Part shown: piece after piece, positions 35,601 to 48,132 of the stretch
Position numbering within the stretch: the first letter of the stretch is position 1
Layout: each line of letters begins with the position of its first letter
Assembly (NCBI RefSeq): GCF_036324505.1
Contig: NC_086368.1
Span: 8,021,016 to 8,085,015 of the forward strand
Direction of reading: 5' to 3'
Origin: Eleginops maclovinus
Taxonomy: Eukaryota > Chordata > Actinopteri > Perciformes > Eleginopidae
DNA length: 64,000 nucleotides
Notes under the pieces: generated by a model
What the model saw: the letters and a program-made list of their open reading frames with translations, nothing else
Databases searched by the model: none
Told to the model about the DNA's origin: nothing
Program-made: the position numbers and the translations under genes

Positions 35601-37567
35601 GAGAAGGCAGACATTTCTTCATGTAATATATCCAACACTGGGCATGTCACACACAGATCATTTTTATTGATGAATAGCACTAAGAGGAACATATTTTTGT
35701 ATATGGGGTAAACTGTCCCTTTAACCGTGATCTAATTTTATCAAAATATAATTGTACAACCACTTTAGAAACATCTAAAAACATGCACTATATTTGTACA
35801 CTTATTAGAGATGTAACTTATACAATGCAAGACATATACCAATAGTCATCTGGATAAATCCTATTTTGGAGGACACTTCTTCTTCACCATTTGCATTTGT
35901 ATCACGTTTACTCTATCGCAGGATTGTGTGGCTAACAGGATAATACACACTAAAAATCCTACTTTCATTAAAGAGAAAAGTCTGCAGCATCTGATTGACT
36001 AGAGCTACTTTCACACCTTCCCACGCTGTAACATTTGCATTATTTTTGGATGAGTCAGAAGCAAGTGCTTTTCTTTTCATTACTCTTTTCCTCGATAATG
36101 CATGCAGTCCCTGAAGAGGTCACACACCGAATATGACACTTGAGATATTCATTTGTCTATATGAATGCTTCCTAGTAATGGTAAACAATGTAAAGGTCAC
36201 AACTTAGCATGTATGAGGCATGAGTAATAATACGTTTGTCGTAGTATTTGATTCAAGATTAACAGGAAGGGAACATTTTATGCATAATTAGTTTTATACA
36301 TTTATTGGAAAACACATAATGGATTGGGGTGAAAAGTTGAAGGCAACTTAGCTAAAGGCAGTTCAGACATCAGTTTCCAAACTACTGCTGTATGTCGCTC
36401 TTGCCTCCTATCCCATTAGAGGGGGGTGGGCATTGGTGCCCAGCTTATGTATTTACATTTTTAACGCATCATGTTTTTCTTCAGGAAGCCTAAGGAGACT
36501 AGGAGAGGAGGGGCAGAACACAAATTCATTAATTAAAACATGAGCTGCCACTACCAAGGCATTTTACATCTGACATTTGTTTCCCTCTCATGGATTCACA
36601 GTCACTTGTTATTCACAAAACTTCCTCTTGACAACGCCACTAAGGATTTTATAAAAATAAATATAAAGTTTGCAATAACTTATTTAGTGGAAAAAAAGCA
36701 AGGTAAAAGGCAGCATATGTTCCAAAAGATAACATGTTTCCTTGCTTTGTTGAAATTCTGCAAAATTGAATTCGGAAAATGTAGTCTCCATTATCCGCAA
36801 AATAGGAATTCTCCCTGTATTTTCTTTTTTTTGCAAACATAACTTTTGATTATTTGTATAGAGGCAGGAGCTTTTACGAAATGGTGTGACTCACACTCAA
36901 CTTTAGGGGAAGACAGTATGTGTTTATATTCCTTGTGTATTATTAGCTGCTTGATTAACTTAATTTTGAAACGTCACTGAAATGCCATGTGGGAACGACT
37001 CATAGAAAGGACCAGTGAATGACCTATGTATATAAATAAAATAACAAACAGATATCTTTATGGCATGGTTGTAATGCGTTGGATATGTGGTCTCGTACTT
37101 TTAACAGTCATAATCAGAGGTCTATTATGTCTCTATTTCTAAAGTCCAGTCCTTATCAGGGCCAACTACATCAAAACATCGCAAGAAGGGGGAAGGGCAC
37201 ATATGCTCTTCTGTGATACCTATCTAACCAGCCATATAGAGTGCAGTCAAACCATCATTCACCAGCGGCAGGCTGTGGTAATGAAGACGCTCATCCCCCG
37301 AGGAGGTTCCATCTTTGCTATCCTGTCTAAGAGCGAATCACAAACACAGCTGAAGGACGCATCCACATCTCCTCCCAGCCACACCACCGCTGCTGTCACT
37401 GGACTGAGAGATAAATGGCTCCACCAAGCATGTCCTTTATGTGAATGTCAAAGTGTTCACACAGGGGCCATGACGGACCAGCATGTGCCCCTGTTGTCTG
37501 CAACCACCCCTGGCCTAGGTGGTGCTCTTACCTCCGTAGCTATATTATCACGCCCCCATAAGAGATG
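32670..37567. other. Repeat-poor non-coding stretch
   Basis: Almost 5 kb with no repeat or gene that I can place. Blocks such as 34370-34660 hold homeodomain-like TAATTA and GATTA motifs and could be conserved enhancers, but that cannot be shown from one sequence. Confidence 0.4.
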
Positions 37568-38023
37568 TTTGAAGAGGCCTTTTTGCGCTGTTTGGGGTTT
37601 TCCTGTTCCTGTAGTGTGTTACAAATGTTTGTGTGCATGCAAATGGTCTGCAAAGGCTTAAATCACAAAGTTTCCGCCAGAGGGAGTTTTTCTCCAACAC
37701 ACTCCCCCCTTGCCTACATTTCCTCCATTGGACTCCTTTATTTACTTTTGCGACATAATGACATCTCTATGTAACCCCCGAGCTTCTATTGGCTTGCCAA
37801 AACATTGTCGTGACATCTCTAAGCAGTTTCCCAACAGAAGTAGCCTGCTAACCAATCAGAGCAGACTGGACTCTAGTTTCAGACAGAGGGTGAAAAGAGG
37901 TGATGCAGCACAGACAGTATCAGAAACAAGCACTTTTAGAACATTTAAACATGGAAACATGTCACAGTAAAGGCACAAAATACAAATACGAACCTGAGAA
38001 TGAGCAAAATATGTCCTCTTCAA
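37568..38023 (+). mobile_element. MITE family A, copy 6 (near full length)
   Basis: Runs from TTTGAAGAGGCCTTTTTGCG to AGCAAAATATGTCCTCTTCA. It keeps the whole body, including CCGCCAGAGGGAG, GGACTCCTTTATTTAC, CTATTGGCTTG and CCAATCAGAGCAGACTGG. It is one of the best copies for defining the family. Confidence 0.92.
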
Positions 38024-39364
38024 GAAAATAAAATCCTGCATTCTAGGTATCCTCTTTCCAATAACAAGAACTATATAGTTTATTTCTGTTAATACTTCCT
38101 GCATTTTAAGCACTTCATCATCGCTTCCAGATGGCGCAGTAAGACACCGATACACTCATCCGTCACAAGCTCTTCTCATCTTAAGCCCAGGTTGTTGACT
38201 CAGATTGCTCTGTGAGCAGTGACACTGAATGTGTCACCTCATCTAAATTCCACTGTACAGCCAAGTAAGTCACCAGAGATGAAGTCAGACTTCAGTGGAT
38301 GAAATTAATTTCTTAACCTCTGCAAAATCAGCTGCCAATAAATTACATGGGGACATGACTGATCACACATTATGTTCATATCACCAGAGGTTTGGTCTGT
38401 CATACTTAAACGGAGAGTTCAGTGATATGCAAGGTTTTATGGAAAGAACATGCAATGTCCCTGAAATCATCCCAGAGAGGCCATATCATGCAGCTCTGTG
38501 TTCGAGTGCTCTATACTGCAGCTGTCGTTCTAATATTAGTCCCCACAGTGGAGACATTCATACACTAACTCTCTGACAAAAGACAAAATGAAATTGTTTG
38601 CAATTTACTTGCCAAGTATGGCTGTGCGGTTGTTTATCCATCTTCTTTATTGTCTTAGTGAATGGAAGGAATAACAGAGGAAATGACAAATACCACATCC
38701 CACTTTCCTTGAATTCTCTATATAAAGGCTATTTGAGCCCTATTCACTTGATATTGTATGGAACGATTCCATCTTCAGTTCTCCAGCTCTGAACGTCACT
38801 GCTGATTTAACAATCCATCAAATGGAAAAAATAAAAATAAACACATCAGGCCATACCCTTACCCGATTCATGCTAACAACGCTCTGTGTGGATGAATGGC
38901 GATATTAATGGGAGCAGTCACACTTGAGTGCAGCTGGCTCACATCATCCCAGTATTCCTGCAGCTTTTCGCTCAAGTTCTTTTCTCTCACTGCCTTTTGT
39001 CAGTTTTGAGGGTTTTCTAGCTTGAAGCGACGGTAAAGCAAAGGAGTGGACGGAGACACAAAGTTTATATATTCGCCCGAGAGTCATTCAGAAGCAATAA
39101 AGAATATTCATGGTAAGTGAGGCTGTAAAATCCTCTGACTTTAGCTGACCCCTCTGTCTGGCAATGAATATTTCAAAATATGGACCCTGGAGGTCGTTCC
39201 TAAAGAATGTATGAATTTACATTCCTTGGGACAGTGTTATAAAACACCGCTGTCACTGTGAGTGTCTTCATTTCCTTGCATTGTTTAAGTAGTGCATGAA
39301 CTTGAATTCTTGGTCAGCTACTGTCAAAGAAGGCTTGGGGAGTAATAATCAGGTTACAAAAAAA
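38024..39364. other. Non-coding, no feature seen
   Basis: No recognisable gene or repeat. Confidence 0.5.
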
Positions 39365-39708
39365 GGTAACTGTATTCCATTTCCAGGTTCATATTTGTAT
39401 TTTGTGCCTGTTTACATGCTTTAATGTTCAAAAAGGTCATTATTCTTTCTTAAACCAGAGCCCAGTCTGCTCTGAATGGATAGCTGGTCGACTGTTAGGG
39501 CGCTAGACAATAGAAGCACAAATGATACATAGTGATATCATTTTGTTACAAAAGTAACCAAAGGAGTCCAATGGAGGCGTTTCAGGCAGGGGGGGGGGGG
39601 GGGAGTGTGTGGGAGAGAAACTCTCTGTCTTTGCAGACCATTTACATGCAAACCTATGTAACACGCTACAGTAAAGAGAAACCCTCAAAATCTCAAAATG
39701 TGGGATTA
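39365..39708 (-). mobile_element. MITE family A, copy 7
   Basis: Inverted. Contains CAGGTTCATATTTGTATTTT then GTGCC, CCAGAGCCCAGTCTGCTCTG and AAAGGAGTCCAATGGAGGCG. A poly-G run of about 14 lies inside at 39589-39603. Confidence 0.88.
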
Positions 39709-41901
39709 CTAGCAGCCTAAAGATGCTTCAATACATTATATGAAGCAAATGCTTACACATTACAACACTTCTTGAGTATCCCAACTTGAATGGAATCAGA
39801 AACCCGTTAATGTTCCGCAACTGGGAAATGTTTTCAACAGCAGATAAAGTGAGGATATAAAATGTTGCCATCATTTTGTATTTAAAGCAGAAAAGGGAAT
39901 TGACATGTAATGTAAGCAGTGTCATCCAGCTTTCAATATACTGCCAATTTGTGTTTCATTACTGAGAATAGGAAACAGTAATCTTTCTATTATAATATTC
40001 AAATTTATGAAACACAAATAATATGTTTGCTTTCAATCCATCTGATAAACTAAAGCGTAATTTGTAAACTATATTTCTCTATAAGCCCAGCCTATAATTT
40101 AATTAAGAATTCTTTAAATAACACTGAGCAGTTGACACATTCAACGTACAGTATAACTTACACACTACTGCGTAATATTCAATTGCATTACCATTAAAAG
40201 AGGAACGTATTGAATTCAGCAAACCTTGGTGTAAACACAAACCCAAGGTAAAAGGCATCTTTCATTCTGCAAGCCCACCTTGAATTAATCCCATTTAAGG
40301 GGTTTAGTGTGCAGAGCAGTATTCACTCAAACTAATCCATATCACACCCACATACTTTTGCACACAGAGGCTTGTGTGGATGTGTACAGATACACATGCA
40401 TATATGCTGTCACACCCACACATAACCTTACATGGAAACACACACTCACAGGTGCAGTTTCTCTTATGTAACCAAGACACAAAAGCAACAAAAAAGCTAC
40501 CTTGGTATTTCAAGTTCATATGCAAGAAGAAATCAACTCTGCACAGTCTTTTGTCAGAGTCACAGGTGTCTCATATATTTATTTTTGAGACACATGTAAT
40601 AAAAAGACTCTTCCTTTGGCCTTCCCAGTCTCAAAGCCAGTTTGTGTTGGACACTAGACTATAAAACATTACTTATACGATATACTTTGTGTCCTTTCTC
40701 TATTTTCTCCTCATGAATATTAAGCTGTGGACTCTTAGATGTGTCTTCTGTGAGAGGGAGCAGAAGTGGATAAGAATCTGTACATGAAACACAAATGAAT
40801 GAAAGAGGAGCATGACTGTCTCTAGGGCTCTATACCCTCACCTTCAGCACCAACACACCCTCAGGGCAAAATGAGTGAGAGCTTCACAGTTGAGGAGTGT
40901 AAAGGAAGCTAAGAGGCATTCAGTAAATACTAAAGGTTAGGTTTCATCTCATCGCTTAAACATATATTCCCTCTAAATATGGGGCGGTAGCGTTAATTTG
41001 TCGGCTCTTTATTTTATACAAGTGATTACGTGTTAAAAATCCCAATTCAATTACCCTTCTACATGCATTATATATGTATGTGTGTATATATGTGCTTTTA
41101 CGTCATGCAATAATTTCCTAGCAGAGGTTTGTAGTGTACCAAATTCTTGCCCTGCTATATATATTTATGTACACATCTATTCTGCTGTTCACTGGCCTCT
41201 TAACATGCATATTTGATACAGGGGCTTCATCACTTGCATTCCACAAAAGGAAGTGGGTGATTTACTGACAAATTATGCTTATTGTCGCTCTGACAGTTTT
41301 TGAGAGAGCTTGTGAATGATTTTGAGTACTTGATGACTATTCATTTCTCTGCAATCCCATTACTTTTTTTTTTTTTTTACCTTCAATTGAATTCCTGTAA
41401 TGGTGCATTGAATACCACTGAAAAGACACTAAGTGTGCTATGAAATGCATTTAATGTTGAGATGGATCAGCCAATTAGCCATTGTATCTCAGCATGCTAT
41501 TCAAATTCACTAGAGTGAAGTCAAAATGGAGTGTGTCAGAAAACACTGTCATTTATTGCTGCAGCCTACCTCACTATTACACAAAGCGGTAAATCCACTT
41601 ACCGTGCATGGATCATCACACATCCTCTACTGTGTGATGAAGAGAGGCGAATTGGAGGTTATATGTGGATGTTAGATGTTTAAAAATGTGATAATTCCTC
41701 AGGCGGTTGGCAATCCAATTAAATATAGTTGTTTAAAAATCCACACATCTGACTTAACAGTAACTTGGTGTGTTTGAATTTCAAGTTTTAACAATTTATA
41801 TGATCTGTGTGTTTCAGGCTTGATGAAGAATAACCTCACCATATAATAGACACACCATCACTCTGAACTGCATTTTGCCATTAACAATTTCAGGGAATTG
41901 C
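39709..41901. other. Non-coding, no feature seen
   Basis: AT-rich unique sequence. A poly-T tract lies near 41366-41379. Confidence 0.5.
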
Positions 41902-42135
41902 CACTGTATGTAAGTAACTAAGTACATTTACTAAAGAACTTTACTTAAATACACCTTTGAGGTATTGTACTTCCATTGTATGCTACTTTATACGTCCACT
42001 CCACTGTAATTTTAAAAAAGCCAGTTTAGTTTTACTTCTCTACATTCAGCTTTAGTTACAAGCTACTTTGCAGTGTCACATTATTAATACAATATATAAA
42101 TAAACCTGAAAGTAGTAAGTTATTAAAATATCACA

Positions 42136-42474
42136 CCGGGTTTTCCCTTTGCTGTTGTGTGTTATATGCATCTAAAATCCCAAATTGTACTTCCATAACA
42201 TAGTGACACAGTCAGTATGTAACACTCACGCTTCTATTGGCTAGCTCTCCAACTAATTATAGGTGATAGGCTAAGGGGCAGGATATCTCTAAGCTGTCGA
42301 CCAATCACAACAGAGCCGGCCAGCTAACCAATAACTGCTGGTTTCAGACAGAGGGTTAAAAGAGGTGCAAGAAAAATAAAGCTCTTTGGAAAATGTAAGC
42401 ATGTAAACCTGTCACAGTAGAGGCACAACATATAAATATGAACCTGAAAATTACGATAATAGTGCCTCTTAAAA
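42136..42474 (+). mobile_element. MITE family A, copy 8, nested in family C
   Basis: Contains TTTTCCCTTTGCTGTTGTGT, CTTCTATTGGCTAGCTC, GACCAATCACAACAGAGCCG and GAACCTGAAAATTACGATAA then TAGTGCCTCTT. The left terminal repeat is truncated. Confidence 0.88.
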
Positions 42475-42534
42475 CTCCACATTTACCAGCAGCAAAATTT
42501 AATGAATGTACAGAATAATGCAACTCATTTAAAA

Positions 42535-42815
42535 AGAGTGTCTCTAATAAAAAGCTAATTCAAAAAGATGTGTCTTTAACTTTTGTTTAAAAATGTTCCT
42601 CTCTGATATTTCCTGGTAGGATGTTCCACAGTTTTTGAGTATAGTAATACAATCTTCAAAACACTAACTAATAAAAGCTGCCTCACAAATCTTATTTTTG
42701 GGGACTTTTTAAAGAGCTGGCCGAGGAGGATCTCAGGGCTCGTCCGGGGGCATAACATGAGAGTGACTCGGTGACATATGGGTTCCAAACCAATCAAAAT
42801 GAGTTCTAAAAGTAT
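42535..42815. repeat. Unclassified insert within family C
   Basis: This segment (GGTAGGATGTTCCACAG, TAATAAAAGCTGCCTCAC, GGGTTCCAAACCAATCA) separates the two halves of family C. It resembles, only loosely, the 3' regions of some fish retroelements. The boundaries are approximate. Confidence 0.35.
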
Positions 42816-42978
42816 ACTTAATGTGTTACTTTAAGTATACTTTGATGCTAAATACTTATGTACTTTCACTCAAGTTAAAACCTTTTTTTTAATGCAGTGG
42901 TTTTACTTGTAACAGAATTTCTACAAGGTATGTATTACTTCATTTAATTAAAGGTTCTGAATACTTCTTCCACCACTG

Positions 42979-45721
42979 AAAATTGCATGAGAAATTCTTA
43001 TCTCGTCAGCAAATTAATGGTGCTTGATATGCACTAGGTTCGCGTAATACAACTATAGATAATCAAGCTGCGTTACTTACATGTAACTTCCAAAATGTAA
43101 AAAATTGAGTCGATACGAACAACTGACCCCAAACTAGACAACTCAAATGGCCTTCAAAGAGCTATCATAATGAACAATTAGCACGGCTTGTTTATCTGCC
43201 TGTTTTGTGAACCCTTCTTCTGCCCCCTCCCCTGCAGACATGGAGCTTCAGGACTTGGCATTTGAACACGGGCCCTTGAAGACACTGCTTAATTAGTTCC
43301 TGAGGAAAGAGCAATCTATCTTCCCCAGGACGTTTTGTGTCCACTCCTGCAGCTTTGGTCAGTGCACTCTTTAAATTAGAATGTCTTTAGGGACAAAGTA
43401 AAACAAACATTGTGGAAACTACTGGGGAATAGATCTATTTTTTCTTAAAGGCCAAATCATATTATTTGTGATCAAAGACAAACTGACTTAGTCTGAAACT
43501 CTTAAGATTTGAAAGACAGAAATATTAAAAAGAATCTGTTAAAAATGCTGAAATGTAAACTGTTTGTTTTCCTATAGCAATGAAATTGTGGTATGTGGTA
43601 TTCAAGGCCTGTCTTACACTCTTACTTTTTCAGTCAATCTGAAACACTATAAACATTGAACAGCTGCATGAAAAGTATGAATTGACTTCACTCGACGTCA
43701 GGCCCATGTAAACATCTCCTGAGATGGAAAAACAGTTTGCAGGTGAAGTAAAGCTTTCCTCGTAGGTCATGGTAAATATAGAATTGGAAAAGACTCTTAT
43801 TTCATATTCTAATGGATCTAAGCGCATGCTTCACCATATGTTGCTTATTGTTGTGCGGTGGAAATGTAATCATTTCAAGCATTGCATAAGCATAGCAAGT
43901 GTCAAGCTATCATTTATGTTTACATTTTTTAAACATATGTGCATTTTTTATATGGCATTATTCTTTTGATTTCTACAAATCACCAAAGCCTAAAATTCAA
44001 AGCTGTTACATGGATTTTACATTTTCCATCCATATGGTAACCAAACAACATTTGTAGAAATACAGTCCCTTTTATTGTGGGTCATGATTGATTTAGAGAG
44101 TTTCAAAAAAAGACAGCACAGGAAACAGAAAACATTTTTGTAAATGTTGTGAAGATGATTCTTAGCTGTTATGCCATAATTGTGCTATGGTGTCTAGAAA
44201 AAGTCACGGAATATCAGTATTCAACCTGATCATAACAAAATATGGATGGTTAAGTCTTTAGCTTTGACTGGCTTTCGTTTTTCTTTGTTTAGTTATTGTC
44301 TTTCATAAATTAAAAAAATGCATGAGGGAAATACTGTGTATAAAGCAGCCTTTGTAAATTAATGCATGAGAGTGTTGCCTGTCTCTATTAAATGCAATTA
44401 AATATACCATTCATCCTTATGATGCTATTAAACTATAATGATTTCATTAATACGGTTCCATATACATGTTAAGTGTGTAATATGAGTTTATGCTTTGATC
44501 GTAAATTCATGTACTCTGCCACAGCATGAGCGCAGTATGTGTCCATTTAATATGAATATAAGCTTTAGGCTTATTATGTTTGGCTTAATATTATCGCATT
44601 TTGTCAGTTATCCAGAATTAAAAAATACATGTGTTCCCAGTGCTTTTGTTTAATGCAGTACAGTGAACACACATTTGGGTATCTTCTGTGTGCAATCAAT
44701 AAAGAGCTTAATGCATTCAAACTGTTAGGTTGTGACGGTGCTTTCTTAATTTTAGCACAAGTTGTCGGATATGTTGTCCCCGATTACAAGGAAGACCAAG
44801 GGGCCTTTTTGCAATGAAGATCCGAGATGCAAGCAATCTAAATCATGAAATGAGTCAGTGGGTGGGGGATCTTCTAACATGGACACTTATTGGATAAGGA
44901 CCGTTTGTGTAACTTCTAATCCTCAGTGTGGGAGTTTATTGAGGAGAAAATAGGTTTTACTGTAGAAAACCATATGTATTTCAAGCATGAACTTTAATGG
45001 TTTCTAAATGCAGAGAGGGGACCACAGTTTGCCTTATGCCAATTCACAAAGGCTTTAAAGTCAACTTCTCCATTAAGAAAATAAATGAATGTTATGTGGT
45101 GGTTCACTTCAAAATGGAAAAAATAAATGGAATGTTTTATATTTAGGTGCATACATTTAAATGGCATGTATTGTGGTAGGGCACCAGCTCAACATTTTGC
45201 ATACATAATTGGTATCTGTGGTTGGAACCAGCAAGAAAGCTGTCATGTGTTGGAACGTCTCTGAAATGCTCCTCCCAAATTTCAGTAAAACATGAAGCTT
45301 ATCGCAAGTTCTATCAGGAAGAATGTCTCCATAGCCTGCCATTCACATATTCTATCTCACTACTTTCACCCCTTCCAACCATCGATCAGGGCGTTCACTC
45401 CCCAGATAAACCTATCACCTTCGCATCTATTCTACTGCATAGTCAAACCTTCAAATCTGCTCTCTCCCGTTTCGACAACTGTCATTTCAGGTGACTCGAC
45501 AAAGCCCCCCTCCATACCTTCCACCTCCCGTTCCTCTGAATCGTCTCATGCCTCCACCACCACTTGACCCCGGGGAGGGGGGGCTCAACGTGGTCTTATC
45601 ACTAATCACTACTACATTAATCTGCATGCTCTTGGCAATACATGCATACTAATTCATCAAAACAAAGTCTCTCCTTTTTGAAATGGCTTTATGTGTGAAG
45701 GTGTTGTTAATGTGTCTTTGT
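42979..45721. other. Non-coding, no feature seen
   Basis: AT-rich unique sequence. Confidence 0.5.
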
Positions 45722-45945
45722 TTTAAAGGGGCCCTTTTATGCCCCCCAGAAAAGCCTCTATTGAATTCCTTTGTTTACTTCCGTAACATCACACTCACAT
45801 TTCTATTTGCTAGCATTCCAACAGATTATGACGAAGTATGAGAACAATAAAGCACCTGTAAAAAATTAAAGCATGTCAACATATCACAGTGGAAGCACAA
45901 AACACAATATTGACCTTAACATGAGCATAATATGACCTCTTTAAA
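45722..45945 (+). mobile_element. MITE family A, copy 9 (short)
   Basis: Both ends are intact (TTTAAAGGGGCCCTTTTATG and GAGCATAATATGACCTCTTT then AAA), but the interior is shortened to 224 bp in total. It is the clearest example of the matching terminal inverted repeats. Confidence 0.92.
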
Positions 45946-47460
45946 GGTACTCAAACTAATGAGAAAAAATGCAGTCTGACCAGTTGCAAAATGTTTTTAT
46001 TGAATGTACTGTATTTGCAAAATGTTCACTGACAACATATTGTTTTTGCTTTCAGACAATATCTTTACATGCAACAACATGTCAACTTTAGCAACTTACT
46101 GTAAGCATTATTCATTTTCTTATAGTTATATTTAATGACTCATACTGCAGACACATGCAGTGTACTCGTCATCAACCTGACAGGCTAAAGTGCAGCACAC
46201 GAATGTTGCACTTACACTCACTTGAGATATTTATGCGTTTGTGTGTGAGAGAAAAAGGGGGTAGAGGAAGAGCAAAAGAGAGAGGTGGGAGGATAATTAC
46301 ATGCTTTCAGGCATAAGCAAGAAAAGTGGTTGCATTATTGCTTTGGTGAAACTGAATTCTTTCTTTATCCCTCCGTCACCTATGACAAACACAACGAAAT
46401 TTCTTTAGAGATGTTCATTGACCTGTATGCTGTGGCTGTCAGGAAAAATCAGAAGACACTTAGAATAGAAGGCCATCAGCCTGTGCGATGTGACTCAAAT
46501 ATTTTGCAAGATATCTTTACCTCACATAACAAATTAGGTTACATTATTCACTCATCTGGTGTCGTCTGTCTACTAGCCAGATATCCCAGAGTTCATTAGA
46601 GGATTTAGATTAAATTGGGTGGCAGATGGCTGTGGGCCCAAGGTTCAGTTGATCAGATTTTGGTGATGTCTGGGTCTGGGATGACTGCCACTGGACAATT
46701 ATCATTCTTTAGTCATGGCTATTATGCTGTGTTCACATACCAGTGAGAAAGGTTGTACTTAAAGGGCCTTTGAGCACAACTGCATTTATGTGCTACAGTA
46801 AAATCATATTTAAAAGCTAACGGACCACACAATCCCATCCAGGAGACAATCTTATTTCTGGTGCTTTGATGTGCAACACAACTTTCAGGGTGTAATCAAA
46901 ATGGTTTGATCTTCTTAAATTGGAAAGGAATGGATGGTTGCTTTCTTTATGATACGCAGAGCATGGCCAAAATGTGTCAGTTGTTTACAGTATGTTCCTC
47001 TGAGCTAGTGTTGATATAAAGGCAATTTCAATAATGAGAGTTACTCATGATAATCCACAGAACTCATTTGGAACAGATATAATTATTTTTCATCAAAGTA
47101 ACTTTCTGTTGCTGCAAAGATGGGCGCATGAGGACACATGCGCAGCAGTTACACAACAGTGGATATAAAAAGTGGTTATGTTATGTTGGGTCAGGTCAAC
47201 TGGCGCACACTGTAGCATCCTTACCATACCATACCTTTTTTATTTTATTATTGTGTAAAAAGAAACATCACACCCACATATTGATGGACTAAAGCAGATG
47301 ATGTGTTGGGACAGAGTTACATAGTTTGAAATGTTAAAAGTGTGATATCATGGGTCACTTATAAGCTGCTAGCTAAACATGGTCTGCATTTCACATTCTA
47401 AGGCCTTTGCGTTGTTTTTACGATGTCAAATACTATTACGTCAAAACAACACATCTAGAT
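45946..47460. other. Non-coding, no feature seen
   Basis: An 89-codon frame at 46330-46599 shows no recognisable domain. Confidence 0.45.
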
Positions 47461-47471
47461 TTATAACTCAC

Positions 47472-47561
47472 CTTTTGTTCTGCCATTTGGAATATGCTTT
47501 CCTCCGGGACCCCTCTGGCGCGCAGAAACTCCGTTACCTCCTTTATTGTTCTGTAGTGCAT
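47472..47561 (-). CDS. Orphan first coding exon, SAM-like N-terminus (partial)
   Basis: On the minus strand an ATG at 47561 opens exactly 30 codons that run into a splice donor G|GTGAGT, so the exon is phase 0. The peptide contains EVTEFLRARGVPEESIFQM followed by AEQK, which looks like the first helices of a SAM domain, as at the N-terminus of the many uncharacterised SAM-domain (SAMD3-like) proteins of fishes; that family link is from memory. A SAM domain would serve protein-protein contacts. No second exon is visible to the left (downstream on this strand) within several kb, so this may be a displaced exon, a pseudogene or part of a mobile unit. Reading past the donor gives a stop after 11 codons. 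Confidence 0.45.
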
Positions 47562-47610
47562 GATGAGAGTCTCTCACTGAAGTTGGGCCACCACAGCGAC
47601 CCGTACTTCT

Positions 47611-47820
47611 GACTTTAAAGTCAGAATTTTGATATTAAAGTCAGAATTCTGTCAACAAAAAAAAATTCACCCCCCCCCCCCAAAAAATGTTATTCTGTTC
47701 TGAAAAAAAAGTCTGAATTCTGACTTTAATCTCAGAATTCAGACTTTTATCTCAGAATTCAGATTTTTTTCTCAGAATTCAGACTTTTTTCTCAGAATTC
47801 AGACTTTTTTCTCAGAACCA
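47611..47820. repeat. Tandem, partly palindromic TCTGACTTTAA / CTCAGAATTCAGAC repeat
   Basis: Units of about 20-22 bp (TTTTTCTCAGAATTCAGACT) repeat four to five times at 47720-47820. Inverted partners TTAAAGTCAGAATTCTG lie at 47617-47650. A poly-C/poly-A hinge is at 47668-47688. The array lies directly upstream of the orphan minus-strand exon. Confidence 0.85.
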
Positions 47821-47970
47821 AAAACATTTTTTTTTGTTTTTCATATCCTGCCAAAAATGTTTTCACGTGGCCCTAATCCTCTTCCGTAAACTACTGAAAT
47901 GGCTGCCATACACGTAGAGATAAAGATTTTAGAAAAATCTCTTAACTTTCTCTGGAGCTGTATATGGCTG

Positions 47971-48132
47971 GGCTGGATAGCAAATGTTAGCAAGCTAGCA
48001 TAGCCACACTATTTTTGTTAGCCTGCTTCTGCTAACATGTTATGAATGTTAGCTTACTTGGCTTGATAGCACATTTTAGCAAGCTCGCTAAGCCATGCTA
48101 CTTTCATTAGCCTGCGTCTTCTAACATGTTAT
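47971..48132. repeat. 89-bp tandem duplication
   Basis: GGCTGGATAGCAAATGTTAG at 47971 returns as GGCTTGATAGCACATTTTAG at 48060, and both copies continue through GTTAGCCTGC or ATTAGCCTGC to CTAACATGTTAT. The copies are diverged. Confidence 0.85.

Larger units (their letters stand above)
41902..42978. mobile_element. Family C repeat (GTAACTAAGTACATTTACT type), split by insertions
   Basis: The left part (GTAACTAAGTACATTTACTA, then TTGTACTTCCATTGTATGCT and ACTTTATAC) and the right part (ACTTTAAGTATACTTTGATG to GAATACTTCTTCCACCACTG) are the two ends of an interspersed repeat I recognise as very common in fish genomes. The middle is interrupted by family A copy 8 (42136-42474) and by another unknown insert at about 42535-42815. 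There is no coding capacity. The class is uncertain. Confidence 0.65.

Noticed and set aside
37203..37661. 152-codon open frame
   Set aside because: Its right third is family A MITE sequence, the left part shows no domain, and there is no splice or promoter context.
40847..40870. Possible RE1/NRSF silencer site (TTCAGCACC)
   Set aside because: Only the left half-site matches; the right half (GGACAG type) is missing.
46330..46599. 89-codon open frame
   Set aside because: No domain, no splice context and no repeat support.
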